DNA of 64,000 nucleotides, from assembly GCF_002257705.1 (NCBI RefSeq), contig NZ_LSLK01000061.1, positions 1-64,000 on the forward strand, given 5' to 3'. This document shows positions 42,909 through 53,171 of this stretch, one piece after another. This stretch comes from Sporomusa silvacetica DSM 10669. Its GTDB lineage: Bacteria > Bacillota > Negativicutes > Sporomusales > Sporomusaceae. Position numbers and translations under genes: made by a program. The notes beneath the pieces were generated by a model, which had not been told where the DNA came from, made no database searches, and saw only the letters and a list, made by a program, of their open reading frames with translations. Positions within the stretch are counted from its first letter, which is position 1. Each line of letters begins with the position of its first letter.

Positions 42909-43205
42909 CTACTCTTTTTCGGACTGGCTATCCGCCTTATTCTCTGCCAGACTGACGACGCCTGCGGCTTTCGGCGGATTCTTTTTCAGTACCCCGGCGT
43001 CGATGAGCTGACTGACAATGTTTTCCTGTACCGCCAGTGACTGAACAAAACCTTCCAGCGGCATGATGATTCGATTGCTGATATCGACTACCGGCTGGCC
43101 GGTGTCGCTTTTCAGATGAGGCTGCACCGTCATCAGGTCGATGCGCACAAGATTCCCGGTGACGTGGACGGCGCTTACGCCGTCGGTGAAGATTTCCTTG
43201 TTCAT
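42909..43205 (-). CDS. Hypothetical protein of the tps locus, 98 aa
   Basis: 98 residues, no signal peptide. It begins MNKEIFTDGVSAVHVTGNLVRIDLMTVQPH, continues with ISNRIIMPLEGFVQSLAVQENIVSQLIDAGVLKK and ends in a charged disordered tail. Predicted beta-rich then helical, soluble. It lies between tpsA and the Skp-like gene, 17 bp before the start codon of the latter, so it is likely co-expressed. I do not recognise a family. By context it is a candidate cytosolic factor for exoprotein export. Confidence 0.6.
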   Translation of the reverse strand: MNKEIFTDGVSAVHVTGNLVRIDLMTVQPHLKSDTGQPVVDISNRIIMPLEGFVQSLAVQENIVSQLIDAGVLKKNPPKAAGVVSLAENKADSQSEKE

Positions 43206-43334
43206 CGCTAAACACTCCTTTAGTTATCGGTTTGCCCAGAATTGCCCAAAACGATTAGCGACACATAACCGTCAGTGTTAACACCCGGCGGCACAATTCT
43301 GAGCCCGTCCTCCCACGCTGACAGGGAGGTGGCA

Positions 43335-43378
43335 AAAACTGCAGTTCCTCTCTTCAAAAGAAGAACAACTGTAGTGTT
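43335..43378 (-). terminator. Hairpin after tpsA
   Basis: ACTACAGTTGTTC...GAACTGCAGTTTTT hairpin on the minus strand beginning at the tpsA stop (43379). It is imperfect but has a T5 tail. It may weaken transcription into the downstream two genes. Confidence 0.55.
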
Positions 43379-46300
43379 TTAGTCCTGCTGAGTGCTATCA
43401 GAAGGCACTTGTACAGTGGCCTCGCTGAAATTGTTAAAATCCGTCGCAAACGTATAGCCAGTCAAATTAATTCCTGGAGGAATAATGGCTAAATTAAACG
43501 TTCCACCTGCTGTGCCAATCGTATTTTGGTTCGGCAGAATCCAGTTTCGGAGGATATTACCGGTTGCCCCGGTGTAAGCGTCATTTTGCGACGACTCTCT
43601 GCGAACGTTTAATATTCCATTTACAAAATCAATGTCATAGTTAGTTGAGCTTAAGCCACCGGGCTCGATTGAATAGGAACCGGAGTCGACTGCGCCCTGC
43701 GAATTGCCACCAAATATGAGGGTTCCGGAAAGCACTGCGCTAGATTCCCCGTTAACAAAACCGCCATAGGTTACACCATTTCCGCCGCTGTAGGGTAAGC
43801 CATCATATTCCTTAATAACGGAATTGGCAGTAATGGTAAGAAGCGCTAGATTGATTGTACTGCTGGTATTATCGGCATAACTTATCGTGTAATTGCCGCT
43901 ATTGGCGCTATCGGTTATGGCCACTCCGCTCACGGTTACCTTCTTGTTGCCTATACCGGCGTTCGAATCGGTATAAGCAAAGGTGCCACCGCTCAAAGTA
44001 TCGCCGTTGTACAGGGTGCCACTTGTTAACACTACGCTGCCGCTGGCCGAGGTCGTGCCGTCATAGGTCTTGGTCACTGAACTTGTGGAAACTGTCAACG
44101 TTTCCGGATTAATGGTACTGCTAGTATTATCGGCATAACTTATCGTGTAATTGCCGCTATCGGCGCTATCGGTTATGGCCACTCCGCTTACGGTTACCTT
44201 CTTGTTGCCGCTGCCGGCGTTCGGATCGGTATAAGCAAAGGTGCCACCGCTTAGAGTATCACTGTTGTACAGGGTGCCACTTGTTAACACTACGCTGCCA
44301 CTAGCCGAAGTTGTGCCATCATAGGTCTTGGTCACCGAACTTGTGGAAACTGTCAGCGTTTCCGGGTTAATGGTACTGGTCGTATTGCTGTCATAGTTGA
44401 TCGTGTAATTGGCGCTGTTGGTGGTCGTCACTCCGCTTACGGTTACCTTCTTATTGCCGCTGCCGGCGTTCGGATCGGTAAAGGCGAAGGTGCCACCGCT
44501 CAAAGTATCGCCGTTGTACAGGGTGCCACTTGTTAACACTACGCTGCCACTAGCCGAAGTTGTGCCATCATAGGTCTTAGTCACCGAACTTGTGGTGACT
44601 GTCAGCATTTCCGGATTAATGGTACTGCTGGTATTATCGGCATAACTTATCGTGTAATTGCCGCTATTGGCGCTATCGGTTATGGCCACTCCGCTTACGG
44701 TTACCTTCTTGTTGCCTATTCCGGCGTTCGAATCGGTATACGCAAAGGTGCCACCGCTCAAAGTATCGCCGTTATAAAGGGTGCCACTTGTTAAAACTGC
44801 GCTGCCACTGGCCGAAGTCGTGCCGTCATAGGTCTTAGTCACCGAACTTGTGGAAACTGTCAGCGTTTCCGGGTTAATGGTACTTGTCGTATTGCTGTCA
44901 TAGTTGATCGTGTAATTGCCGCTATTGGCGCTGTTGGTGGTCGTCACTCCGCTTACGGTTACCGTCTTGTTGCCTATGCCAGCGTTCGGATCGATAAAGG
45001 CGAAGGTGCCACCGCTCAGAGTATCGCCGTTGTAAAGAGTGCCGCTTGTTAAAACTACACTGCCGCTGGCCGAAGTTGTGCCATCATAGGTCTTAGTCAC
45101 CGAACTTGTGGTGACTGTCAGCATTTCCGGATTAATGGTACTGCTGGTATTATCGGCATAACTTATCGTGTAATTGCCGCTATCGGCGCTATTGGTTATG
45201 GCCACTCCGCTCACGGTTACCCTCTTGTTGCCTATACCGGCGTTCGAATCGGTATAAGCAAAGGTGCCACCGCTCAAAGTATCGCCGTTGTACAGGGTGC
45301 CACTTGTTAACACTACGCTGCCGCTGGCCGAGGTCGTGCCGTCATAGGTCTTAGTCACTGAACTTGTGGAAACTGTCAGCGTTTCCGGATTAATGGTACT
45401 GCTGGTATTGTCGGCATAACTTATCGTGTAATTGCCGCCATTGGCGCTGTTGGTGGTCGTCACTCCGCTTACGGTTACCGTCTTGTTGCCAATGCCAGCG
45501 TTTGGATCGGTAAAGGCGAAGGTGCCACCGCTTAGAGTATCGCCGTTGTAAAGAGTGCCGCTTGTTAAAACTGCGCTGCCACTAGCCGAGGTTGTGCCGT
45601 CATAGGTCTTAGTTACCGAACTTGTGGTGACTGTCAGCGTTTCCGGATTAATGGTACTGCTGGTATTGTCGGCATAACTTATCGTGTAATTGCCGCTATT
45701 GGCGCTGTTGGTGGTCGTCACTCCGCTTACGGTTACCGTCTTGTTGCCTATGCCAGCGTTCGGATCGGTAAAGGCGAAGGTGCCACCGCTCAAAGTATCG
45801 CCGTTATAAAGAGTGCCGCTTGTTAAAACTGCGCTGCCACTGGCCGAAGTCGTGCCGTCATAGGTTTTTGTCACCGGACTTGTGGAAACTGTCAGTTGTT
45901 CCGGATTGATTTTCAGTGTGCTGGTCGCCGAATAGCTGATGTCATAACCCTGCTGATTGGAATACTGACCTGTAAGGGAATAAGTGCCTGCGTCGGGGTT
46001 GCTGCCATAGGACAAGGTGCCGAACACATTACTGGGTGCGCTGCTGGTTGTACCGCTTGTGGTTGTATATGTCACCCCGCTAGGACTGCCGCTATAAGCT
46101 GCTCCGTTATAAGTTGTCGTAACATTGCCAGCCGCAACGGTTAGCGATGTAAGGAAATATCTGAGCAGCGGATAGGTCTGTCCCTCGTACATACGCCAGA
46201 TGGAACTGCTACCACCGCTAGTCGCAATATTCCAGCCGCTATAGCTGTCTTTTTCAAAGGCACTGGCGTAACCTTCGGTGCCGAGGGAAGTCAACCCAGT

Positions 46301-49300
46301 GGCGCCGCTGGTGACCGTACCGGTGCCGATGCCTACCGTTGTGTGTGAAGTATCGACATCCCAGTAGGAATTGGTGATAACAGCGGTACTGCTGGTGCCA
46401 TCGTTGGATCCCACAAAGCCGCCAATGATATTGCTACTGCCACTGCCGGTCACTTTACTGATGCTGTAACAGTTGGTGATAGTAGAGTTTCCACCAGTGC
46501 CATCATTGAGTCCCACCAGCCCGCCGATAAGATTGCCGCCGCCGTTGCCGGTCACCTGGCCGGTGCTGTAACAGTCGGTGATGCTGCCGCTATAGCTATT
46601 GGCTATTAAGCCGCTAATATAGGAACTAATGCTGGTACTGGTGGTATTGCCACCGTTAACCCCCACTAACCCGCCAATCGCTTCACTGCCACCGCTGCCG
46701 GTCACCGTGTCGGTGCTGTAAGATTCCAAAATAGTGCCGCCGTTAGCTCCTACCAGCCCGCCGACGCCCCCCACGCCCGCGGTTCCAATGTTACCGGTCA
46801 CCGTGCCGGTACTGTAAGAGTGCGAAATAATGCCGCCGTTGGCTCCTACCAACCCGCCGATAGCGCCAAGATTCACGGTTCCAATGTTACCGACATCGCT
46901 GGTGCTGTAGGAGTCCGAAATAGTGCCGCTGCTGGCCCCCACCAGCCCGCCGACAACACCAAGGCCGCTGACGTTGTTAAGACTCACCGCGATGTTGTCG
47001 TAGCAGTTGGTGATCATGCCATTATTGTTCCACCCCACCAATCCACCAGTCACGCTGCTAGTACTGTTGGTACCGGTAACACTGCCGCCTATCAGTCCCA
47101 GGTTTTGGATGGTGCCGGAGGAAACACCGACCAGCCCGACATAGGATGCGGCACTGTTGATGAACAGGTTTGAAATAGTATAGCTGTTACCGCTAAAAGT
47201 ACCGGTAAAATTTGTGCTGGAATTGCCAATCGGTACGAAGCCTGCGCCGCTGTTCCAGCCACTGGTATCGCTGGCGTCGATGCTGTTCACCAAGGTATAA
47301 TAGTTGCCAAGCATACCGCTGCTGCCGATGCCTTGGAGGCCATATACATCAGTTATAAGGTAAGGGTTGGCGCTTGTGCCGATAGCTGTGGTATTGCTGT
47401 TTATGGCACGAATAAAAGTGCCGTCGCTGATGCGAAAGTCGGTAGCTGAGAAGGTCGGTAAGCTACTGCCGATCTGTCTCCAGGTACCGCCATTTAAGAT
47501 AAAGGTTCCCACGTTGACCGTGTATGGTGCGGTGATGGTGCCGCCTGCGCTGATGGTCAGTGAATCCAGCAGGTTGGTTGTTCCTGTTGCTCCCAGTGTA
47601 ATTGCTCCTGCCGTCGCCTCGACCACCACAGCTGAACTGCCTGTGGTTCCGTCCAGCGTATCGGCAAAAATAATATTACCACCAGAGCTGCTTAGGGTAG
47701 TCGTCCCACTGTTGTTGATCGTTACCGCGCTGTTATATGTTTGCGTTCCGGTGGCAGTAGTCACATTGCCCGCAAGCGTAATACTGTTGCCGCCAGTTGT
47801 TGCGAGGGTAACATCGCCCAAAGAGTAAATCCCACCGGTGCCCACCGTCAGTGCCTGAGCATTTGTTAACAATAGTCTGCTTACAGACGTAGTGCTTGTA
47901 CCGGCAGCTATTGTACCAATCAGGTTGCCCGTATTGGTCAGCGTGTAATTTCCAGTGCCTAATAGCTCCAGTCCGGTTGCCGAAATGGGTTTGGTCTGCG
48001 TTACTGTGCCGCTGCTGGTTAAGGTGACTACCCCGCTGCTTGTCAACCCGCTAGTGCTATTGCCAATAGCAAAGTCGCTATCATTTTTGAATTTCAAAGT
48101 TCCGATTGCACCACTGCTGCCGCCCGCCAATGTCCCTACGACGTTTTCGGCTATATTAAGTGTATAGGAGCCGCTTCCCAGTAACACTAAGCCGGCTGCG
48201 GTAATTACGCCAGAACTTGTCTGGATTACCGGGTTAATGCTGCTAATCGTGATGTTATGTATTCCAGCGTTAAGTGCGCCGTTGATGGTGACCGAGTTAG
48301 CGTTCTTAATCAGGGCGTCGGCGGAAAAGGTGATATTGTTGCCGGAAGTCGAATAGAGGATGTCAGACGAGGTCAGTGAACCAATAGCGGTTGTCAGGTT
48401 GGTGTTTGAAAGGTTCCGTGCGTTGCCGTCCACTGTCACTGTAGTCCCGGTTAGATTGAGATTGGAGGCGCTCGTACCACCGGAAATATAAACGAGTGAG
48501 GCTTGAACCGATTCGCCTGAGACGTAGCAGAGTAAACTGGTGCCGCTGCCGACGCTACTGAGCGGCAAAGAGAAACTGTAATTGCCCCCCGTGATTGTTT
48601 CTGTACTGTCAAGTACGGTTCCGTTATCCACGGCCACGATGGTGTAGCCTGCTCCATAGCCAAGAAGCGTACCTGATAAAGTTATTGTCGTAAGGGTAGT
48701 CGGCACAGCTTGAAGATAAGGATACCCATTATTATGGGCACTATCGACTGCCCAGACGTTGGTGAAGTCCCACTGCCCGGCGCTGGTACCGCTGGGTGTA
48801 TAGCTTGCCTGAAGCTTCATATTACTATCGCTTAGGCCGGTTGCGGAACCACCTTCCCAAACGCCCTTGGTAGTAGTCGAAGTTTCAGAATCCCAATAGC
48901 AATTCGTAATGGCCCCGTCTATGTTCATGCCCACTAATCCAGCGACGCGGGAGCCGCTCACCTTGCCAGTGCTATAGCAGGTGCTGATGCTGCTGCCGTA
49001 ATTCTGTCCCACCAGCCCCCCGATATACACATAATCTCCGGTAGCGGTACTATTTACCGCGCCCATGCTATAGGAGTTGGTGATGGTGCCGCCGCTGCCG
49101 CTGCCGCCGTTGTAGTTGTACCCCACCAACCCGCCAAGAATGACATAGAGATAGTCGCCACTAGGCTCAGCCGTCACCGAGTCGATACTGTAACAGTAGT
49201 TGATACTGCCGTTATCGTTCAGCCCCACCAGTCCACCAACATAGTTAAGAACTTTGCCGTTGGCGGACACCTGGCCGCCGGTGGTGTAGCAGTACTCAAT

Positions 49301-51382
49301 CGTGCCATAATTCAACCCCACCAGGCCGCCAACAGCATTTTGATTTTCGTTGCTGATGTTGTTGAGGCTCACATCGCAGGTGCTGTAGGAGTTTGTGATG
49401 CTGCTGCTGCCATAGTTGCGCCCCACCAACCCGCCGGTAGCATTGCCGCTGGAGTAGGTGTTGGTTACCTGACCGGAACTGTAACAGTTTAGGATGCTGC
49501 CACTATTGTTGAATGCCGCCAAAGCGCCAACATTCATGCCGACGCAATTTATATCTACGTTCACCAGACCCAGGTTGCGGACGGTTCCCGTAAGGGTGCT
49601 GAACATTCCGCCGGAATTTGTACTATTGACAGTAAGGCCGGTAATGGTGTTGCCGAGGCCGTCGAAGACGCCTGAAAATGAAGAGACAGGGGTAAAATTT
49701 GCCCCGCTAATGTCAATATCGCTGCCAAGAACATAGTGTCCGGTTGAAGACATGCTCTGTAATGCTGACCTACTTGTGATAACGGCATATGTATCTGTGC
49801 CGATAGAAAGCGATCCTGTACCAGAAAAATTGACTTTGCCAGTAAAGCCGCTGCTGCTTAAGGCGCAGTTGACCGTACCGCTGCCCGGCTTCAGGGCAAG
49901 GCTGGCCGTGCCGGTGGCGGTCATAACGGCATTGATGTTGACGTCGTTGGTGGCGGTGAGAGTGAGCTTGTTTTTGTTCCAGCTCACGGCATCATTGACG
50001 TTGATGTCGCCATCACTGCCACTGCCTCCAGTACTTTGAATTTCAAAATTGCCCCCGTTTAAGGCACTGCTAACCGCCGTGCCGGTCATATCACCACCCG
50101 AAGCGGCGATGGTGAAGCCGTCGGGGTCGATCAGCCAAGTGCCGCTTTTGCCGTATGCCGACAAGGTGGTGACACTGGCGCTGTCGCTGATCTTGACATG
50201 CGCCCCAGAGGTTTCGACGCTGCCGCCGTCGCCGCTAATCTCGCCGCCTCTGGCGGTAACAGTGCCGGCAAACTTCGTCGTATCATTGGCCCAGACCACG
50301 ACCTCGCCGCCGTTGCCGGTGTTGGTCGCGTCGGCGTTGATCGTCGCACCGGAAGCTATTGTAGTGGTGGTTGCGGCGTACTCACTGCTTGCTCCTTTCG
50401 TCGCCCCGCCGACGAGGGCGGTGCCGCCGCCGGCGTCGCCGGATACGTCGATAGTTGAGCCAGAAGCCAGGGTAACGGTGTCGCCCAGCACCTTGACAGT
50501 GCCGCCCGTCTGCCCAGAGGCTTTGCCGCTGGCGTCGAGCGTGCCGCTGTTAGTCACGCTGCCGCCTTCCAGACGGATGACACCGTTCACGTTGTTTACG
50601 TTCTGTGCCCTTATCACACCGCTGTTGTTGACTACCGTGCCCAGCAGGGTGTCGGCGGTGCCGGCACTCATCACAACAAGGCCACCAGTAGAAGTGATTG
50701 TGCCGCTGTTGACCGCGCTGCCGCCCGCCGCGCCGGTGTCAACGGCGACTTTTAGCAGGTTGTCGCCGTTAAAGTCCAGGCTGACTTTGTTGCCTGCCGC
50801 GAGACCAGTCGCTTTAGCAGCGATGACCCCTTCGTTGGCCACCTTGGGGCCGATGAGCACCGCCTCATTAGTAGCGGTGATACTACCCTGATTGATGACA
50901 CTGCCGGCGTCGCCGTCCTTGCTAAAGCTGTATTTCCCGGACAGGAAATCACTGTCCGTTATATTCAGGGTTGAAGCCACCAGTCCGCCCACGTTGACCT
51001 GGGCGGACCTGGAGAATAGGATGCCATTCGGATTGATAAGAAACACTTTGCCGTTGGCGTTAAGACTTCCGTAGATGCTTGAGGCGTCGTTGCCGATAAC
51101 CCGGTTGAGAGCCACCGAACTTGAGCCGGGCTGAACGAATTTCACCTTCTCGCCTTTGCCGATCGAGAAATTCTGCCAGTTGATGATAGCATTATTTGTC
51201 GTCTGGTTTATTGTCATGGTCGAACCGCTGGATGCGATGGTCGCACTGCCGCTCGTCACTGTGCCGCCGGTGGGGTTGGCTAGGGCCGGGCTGTACGCGG
51301 ATAATACCAGCAGCCCCGCCGCCACCAGAGGCCGCATCGCTTTGGCCAGGCGTTGCCAGTGCCGTTTCCATTTTCTCTGCAT
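43379..51382 (-). CDS. TpsA-type filamentous exoprotein with YDG repeats
   Basis: 2667 residues. A long signal peptide (about 1-36, with an n-region rich in Arg/Lys) is followed by the TPS domain/haemagg_act region (about 37-165: NPTGGTVTSGSATI, GSSSVALNRV, LINPNGILFSRSAQVNVGGL), the signature recognised by the TpsB partner. Then beta-helix-type sequence, two blocks of GLUG motifs (about 590-790 and 1340-1570; for example GGLVGxNxGxI), long glycine-rich linkers, eight YDG repeats of 86 aa (about 1829-2513) and an MBG-type domain near the C-terminus. It is expected to be exported by the adjoining TpsB and displayed outside the outer membrane as an adhesin. No C-terminal anchor or toxin domain is seen. 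Confidence 0.93.
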   Translation of the reverse strand: MQRKWKRHWQRLAKAMRPLVAAGLLVLSAYSPALANPTGGTVTSGSATIASSGSTMTINQTTNNAIINWQNFSIGKGEKVKFVQPGSSSVALNRVIGNDASSIYGSLNANGKVFLINPNGILFSRSAQVNVGGLVASTLNITDSDFLSGKYSFSKDGDAGSVINQGSITATNEAVLIGPKVANEGVIAAKATGLAAGNKVSLDFNGDNLLKVAVDTGAAGGSAVNSGTITSTGGLVVMSAGTADTLLGTVVNNSGVIRAQNVNNVNGVIRLEGGSVTNSGTLDASGKASGQTGGTVKVLGDTVTLASGSTIDVSGDAGGGTALVGGATKGASSEYAATTTTIASGATINADATNTGNGGEVVVWANDTTKFAGTVTARGGEISGDGGSVETSGAHVKISDSASVTTLSAYGKSGTWLIDPDGFTIAASGGDMTGTAVSSALNGGNFEIQSTGGSGSDGDINVNDAVSWNKNKLTLTATNDVNINAVMTATGTASLALKPGSGTVNCALSSSGFTGKVNFSGTGSLSIGTDTYAVITSRSALQSMSSTGHYVLGSDIDISGANFTPVSSFSGVFDGLGNTITGLTVNSTNSGGMFSTLTGTVRNLGLVNVDINCVGMNVGALAAFNNSGSILNCYSSGQVTNTYSSGNATGGLVGRNYGSSSITNSYSTCDVSLNNISNENQNAVGGLVGLNYGTIEYCYTTGGQVSANGKVLNYVGGLVGLNDNGSINYCYSIDSVTAEPSGDYLYVILGGLVGYNYNGGSGSGGTITNSYSMGAVNSTATGDYVYIGGLVGQNYGSSISTCYSTGKVSGSRVAGLVGMNIDGAITNCYWDSETSTTTKGVWEGGSATGLSDSNMKLQASYTPSGTSAGQWDFTNVWAVDSAHNNGYPYLQAVPTTLTTITLSGTLLGYGAGYTIVAVDNGTVLDSTETITGGNYSFSLPLSSVGSGTSLLCYVSGESVQASLVYISGGTSASNLNLTGTTVTVDGNARNLSNTNLTTAIGSLTSSDILYSTSGNNITFSADALIKNANSVTINGALNAGIHNITISSINPVIQTSSGVITAAGLVLLGSGSYTLNIAENVVGTLAGGSSGAIGTLKFKNDSDFAIGNSTSGLTSSGVVTLTSSGTVTQTKPISATGLELLGTGNYTLTNTGNLIGTIAAGTSTTSVSRLLLTNAQALTVGTGGIYSLGDVTLATTGGNSITLAGNVTTATGTQTYNSAVTINNSGTTTLSSSGGNIIFADTLDGTTGSSAVVVEATAGAITLGATGTTNLLDSLTISAGGTITAPYTVNVGTFILNGGTWRQIGSSLPTFSATDFRISDGTFIRAINSNTTAIGTSANPYLITDVYGLQGIGSSGMLGNYYTLVNSIDASDTSGWNSGAGFVPIGNSSTNFTGTFSGNSYTISNLFINSAASYVGLVGVSSGTIQNLGLIGGSVTGTNSTSSVTGGLVGWNNNGMITNCYDNIAVSLNNVSGLGVVGGLVGASSGTISDSYSTSDVGNIGTVNLGAIGGLVGANGGIISHSYSTGTVTGNIGTAGVGGVGGLVGANGGTILESYSTDTVTGSGGSEAIGGLVGVNGGNTTSTSISSYISGLIANSYSGSITDCYSTGQVTGNGGGNLIGGLVGLNDGTGGNSTITNCYSISKVTGSGSSNIIGGFVGSNDGTSSTAVITNSYWDVDTSHTTVGIGTGTVTSGATGLTSLGTEGYASAFEKDSYSGWNIATSGGSSSIWRMYEGQTYPLLRYFLTSLTVAAGNVTTTYNGAAYSGSPSGVTYTTTSGTTSSAPSNVFGTLSYGSNPDAGTYSLTGQYSNQQGYDISYSATSTLKINPEQLTVSTSPVTKTYDGTTSASGSAVLTSGTLYNGDTLSGGTFAFTDPNAGIGNKTVTVSGVTTTNSANSGNYTISYADNTSSTINPETLTVTTSSVTKTYDGTTSASGSAVLTSGTLYNGDTLSGGTFAFTDPNAGIGNKTVTVSGVTTTNSANGGNYTISYADNTSSTINPETLTVSTSSVTKTYDGTTSASGSVVLTSGTLYNGDTLSGGTFAYTDSNAGIGNKRVTVSGVAITNSADSGNYTISYADNTSSTINPEMLTVTTSSVTKTYDGTTSASGSVVLTSGTLYNGDTLSGGTFAFIDPNAGIGNKTVTVSGVTTTNSANSGNYTINYDSNTTSTINPETLTVSTSSVTKTYDGTTSASGSAVLTSGTLYNGDTLSGGTFAYTDSNAGIGNKKVTVSGVAITDSANSGNYTISYADNTSSTINPEMLTVTTSSVTKTYDGTTSASGSVVLTSGTLYNGDTLSGGTFAFTDPNAGSGNKKVTVSGVTTTNSANYTINYDSNTTSTINPETLTVSTSSVTKTYDGTTSASGSVVLTSGTLYNSDTLSGGTFAYTDPNAGSGNKKVTVSGVAITDSADSGNYTISYADNTSSTINPETLTVSTSSVTKTYDGTTSASGSVVLTSGTLYNGDTLSGGTFAYTDSNAGIGNKKVTVSGVAITDSANSGNYTISYADNTSSTINLALLTITANSVIKEYDGLPYSGGNGVTYGGFVNGESSAVLSGTLIFGGNSQGAVDSGSYSIEPGGLSSTNYDIDFVNGILNVRRESSQNDAYTGATGNILRNWILPNQNTIGTAGGTFNLAIIPPGINLTGYTFATDFNNFSEATVQVPSDSTQQD
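43844..45898. repeat. Tandem repeat, eight YDG units of 258 bp
   Basis: Eight in-frame copies of an 86-residue unit in tpsA (VTKTYDGTTSASGS ... SGNYTISYADNTSS), one of them 3 residues short. Two sub-types alternate: one has AFTDPNAG...GVTTTN, the other AYTDSNAG...GVAITD. Units 3-4 and 5-6 form a higher-order dimer. The DNA is nearly identical, indicating recent expansion by recombination. Confidence 0.93.
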
Positions 51383-51403
51383 ATTGATTCCTCCCTGCGA
51401 ATC

Positions 51404-53098
51404 CTAGAAATATTTCACGCCCTGCAGCCATAAGTGGCCGTTCTTATCATCGTCGGCGGTGGCCTGCTCTTTGCCGAGCTTCCAGGCGTAGTCCAGGCGG
51501 ATAGTGTAATCGTTGCCCTTCGTCCACAGCAGCCCCAGGCCTGCGCCCATCAGGCTGCGGCGGTTGTCGTCGCTGCTGTAAGGATTTTTGTCAACTATCA
51601 CACTGCCGTAGTCGTAAAATCCGTTCAGGTAAACGCTGTTCTTGCCTGCCGACAGGTACGGCAGCCGCCATCTGATTTCGCCGGTCACTTTGTAGCCTTG
51701 GTCGCCGGAGGCTTCTCCCTGGGGAAAGGCCCGTATGCCGTCGGCCCCGCCGAGATAGAGTTTTTCTGAAGAGTCGAGGTTTTTGTCAGCCAGTTGGCCG
51801 GTAAAGTTCACATTGAAGCTAAGGTTTGCTGCTACATACTGCTGGCGCTGGTAGGTCAACACGGTTTTGCTGAAGTCGCCGTTCGTTTGGGCGTTCGAGG
51901 CATCACCCGTCAGCGCCGCGGCGTTATTGAAATTAAGTTTACCCCAGTAGTGGGTGAGACTAAAGGCGTTGGTGCCGCCGCCCAGCCAGGTGTCAGCAAA
52001 ATTGCCGGCCATGCCTAGGTTCCACAGCTTGCTGGTACGTGGCGAGTAGCTGCCATAACCGGCAATGTCATCGCGCAGATGTTTGATGTCGTAGCCGAGA
52101 ATGCCATAGAGGCTGAAGGAACGGCTCCGGATGAAGGGATAGCTTACGTCGTAACTGGTGACGGCCGCCCGTCCGGTGGCTCCGGCGTCGGCGAAGTCTT
52201 CGCCTAGACGATAGCCGACATGGGAGTATTGGACTTCGACTTTGGCTCCGTCATGGCCCAGAGGATCACTGTAACTGAAGTTATAGTTGTTAATACCCTG
52301 GCCTGTGGTCAGTCCGCCCAAACTGAAAGTATCGCCGTTATTGCTGAAATTGTTGACGGTAATCAGAGTACCGTATCTTGTCCGGCCAGTATAGCGATTG
52401 CCCCAGTTGTCAGCGTAAACTCCGCCGCTTATTTTGACGGTATCGGCGGTTTCAAGAATCAGGTCGGCAGTGCCAGCGGTTTCGCCAGCGGTGAGAGTGG
52501 CGTTTACGCTGATGCCGGAGAAGTCGCTGATAAGAAGCAGCGCCCGTTCCAGCGGCCCCCTAGTGATGATCATGCCGGGTCTGGCGCAAAAAAGCATGTC
52601 TTTCAGGCTGTCAGGGTCGACATGGCCGTTACCAGTGACTTTCACCTGACCGTACTTGCCAGGGATAACGGAGATTTCGACGATGCCGTCCTTGATATCC
52701 TGAGCCGGTATAAAGGCGACGGCTACGAAATAGCCTTGCTTGTGAAGATATTTGGTAATCCGAGCAGCGAGTGTATTGATGTCGCTTAAGGTTATTTCCT
52801 TGCCGGCTTCATTCTGGATGAGGCTCAGTAGTTCCCCTTCTGGCAGCGTGGGCTCTCCGACGAAGCGAAAACCCTTGACCAGGATTTTCTGCTGACCATC
52901 GACGCTAATCGGCAGTTCACGGTCTTCGACGGCAATACTCGGTACTTTTTGTACCGGCTGCTGTATCGCCGGCGGCTTGACGCCCTCAAGGGCGGTGCCG
53001 CTGTTGGGCGGTACTGAGGCATAAGCCGGGCTGACAGCAAATAGCAGGGCTCCCAAGAAAATGGATTTTTTTATATAATAGAATACAATTCTTCCCAC
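51404..53098 (-). CDS. TpsB outer-membrane transporter (ShlB/FhaC/HecB family)
   Basis: Two-partner secretion channel that exports the neighbouring exoprotein. 564 residues, GTG start at 53098 with AAGGAAG upstream. A signal peptide (about 1-27, ending PAYA) is followed by a POTRA domain (about 70-145, ILVKGFRFVGEPTLPEGELLSLI), a second POTRA (150-205) and a 16-strand beta-barrel. The conserved L6 loop motif is GGADGIRAFPQGEASGDQGY, and the C-terminal strand ends in Phe (LQGVKYF). It lies just upstream of tpsA, 21 bp. Confidence 0.95.
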   Translation of the reverse strand: MGRIVFYYIKKSIFLGALLFAVSPAYASVPPNSGTALEGVKPPAIQQPVQKVPSIAVEDRELPISVDGQQKILVKGFRFVGEPTLPEGELLSLIQNEAGKEITLSDINTLAARITKYLHKQGYFVAVAFIPAQDIKDGIVEISVIPGKYGQVKVTGNGHVDPDSLKDMLFCARPGMIITRGPLERALLLISDFSGISVNATLTAGETAGTADLILETADTVKISGGVYADNWGNRYTGRTRYGTLITVNNFSNNGDTFSLGGLTTGQGINNYNFSYSDPLGHDGAKVEVQYSHVGYRLGEDFADAGATGRAAVTSYDVSYPFIRSRSFSLYGILGYDIKHLRDDIAGYGSYSPRTSKLWNLGMAGNFADTWLGGGTNAFSLTHYWGKLNFNNAAALTGDASNAQTNGDFSKTVLTYQRQQYVAANLSFNVNFTGQLADKNLDSSEKLYLGGADGIRAFPQGEASGDQGYKVTGEIRWRLPYLSAGKNSVYLNGFYDYGSVIVDKNPYSSDDNRRSLMGAGLGLLWTKGNDYTIRLDYAWKLGKEQATADDDKNGHLWLQGVKYF

Positions 53099-53171
53099 AA
53101 GTATCTTCCTTTCTGTTTTTTAGCTCTTATTCATACAGCGACGAATGTCAGTAAAGTCCTCCTGTCGCGCA

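Noticed and set aside
43844..45898. CRISPR-like regular repeats
   Set aside because: The 258-bp units are in-frame protein repeats without unique spacers. No CRISPR array or cas gene is in the window.
50049..50891. 280-aa plus-strand open frame inside tpsA
   Set aside because: Antisense shadow of the repetitive Gly/Ser/Thr codons; no Shine-Dalgarno and no domain.
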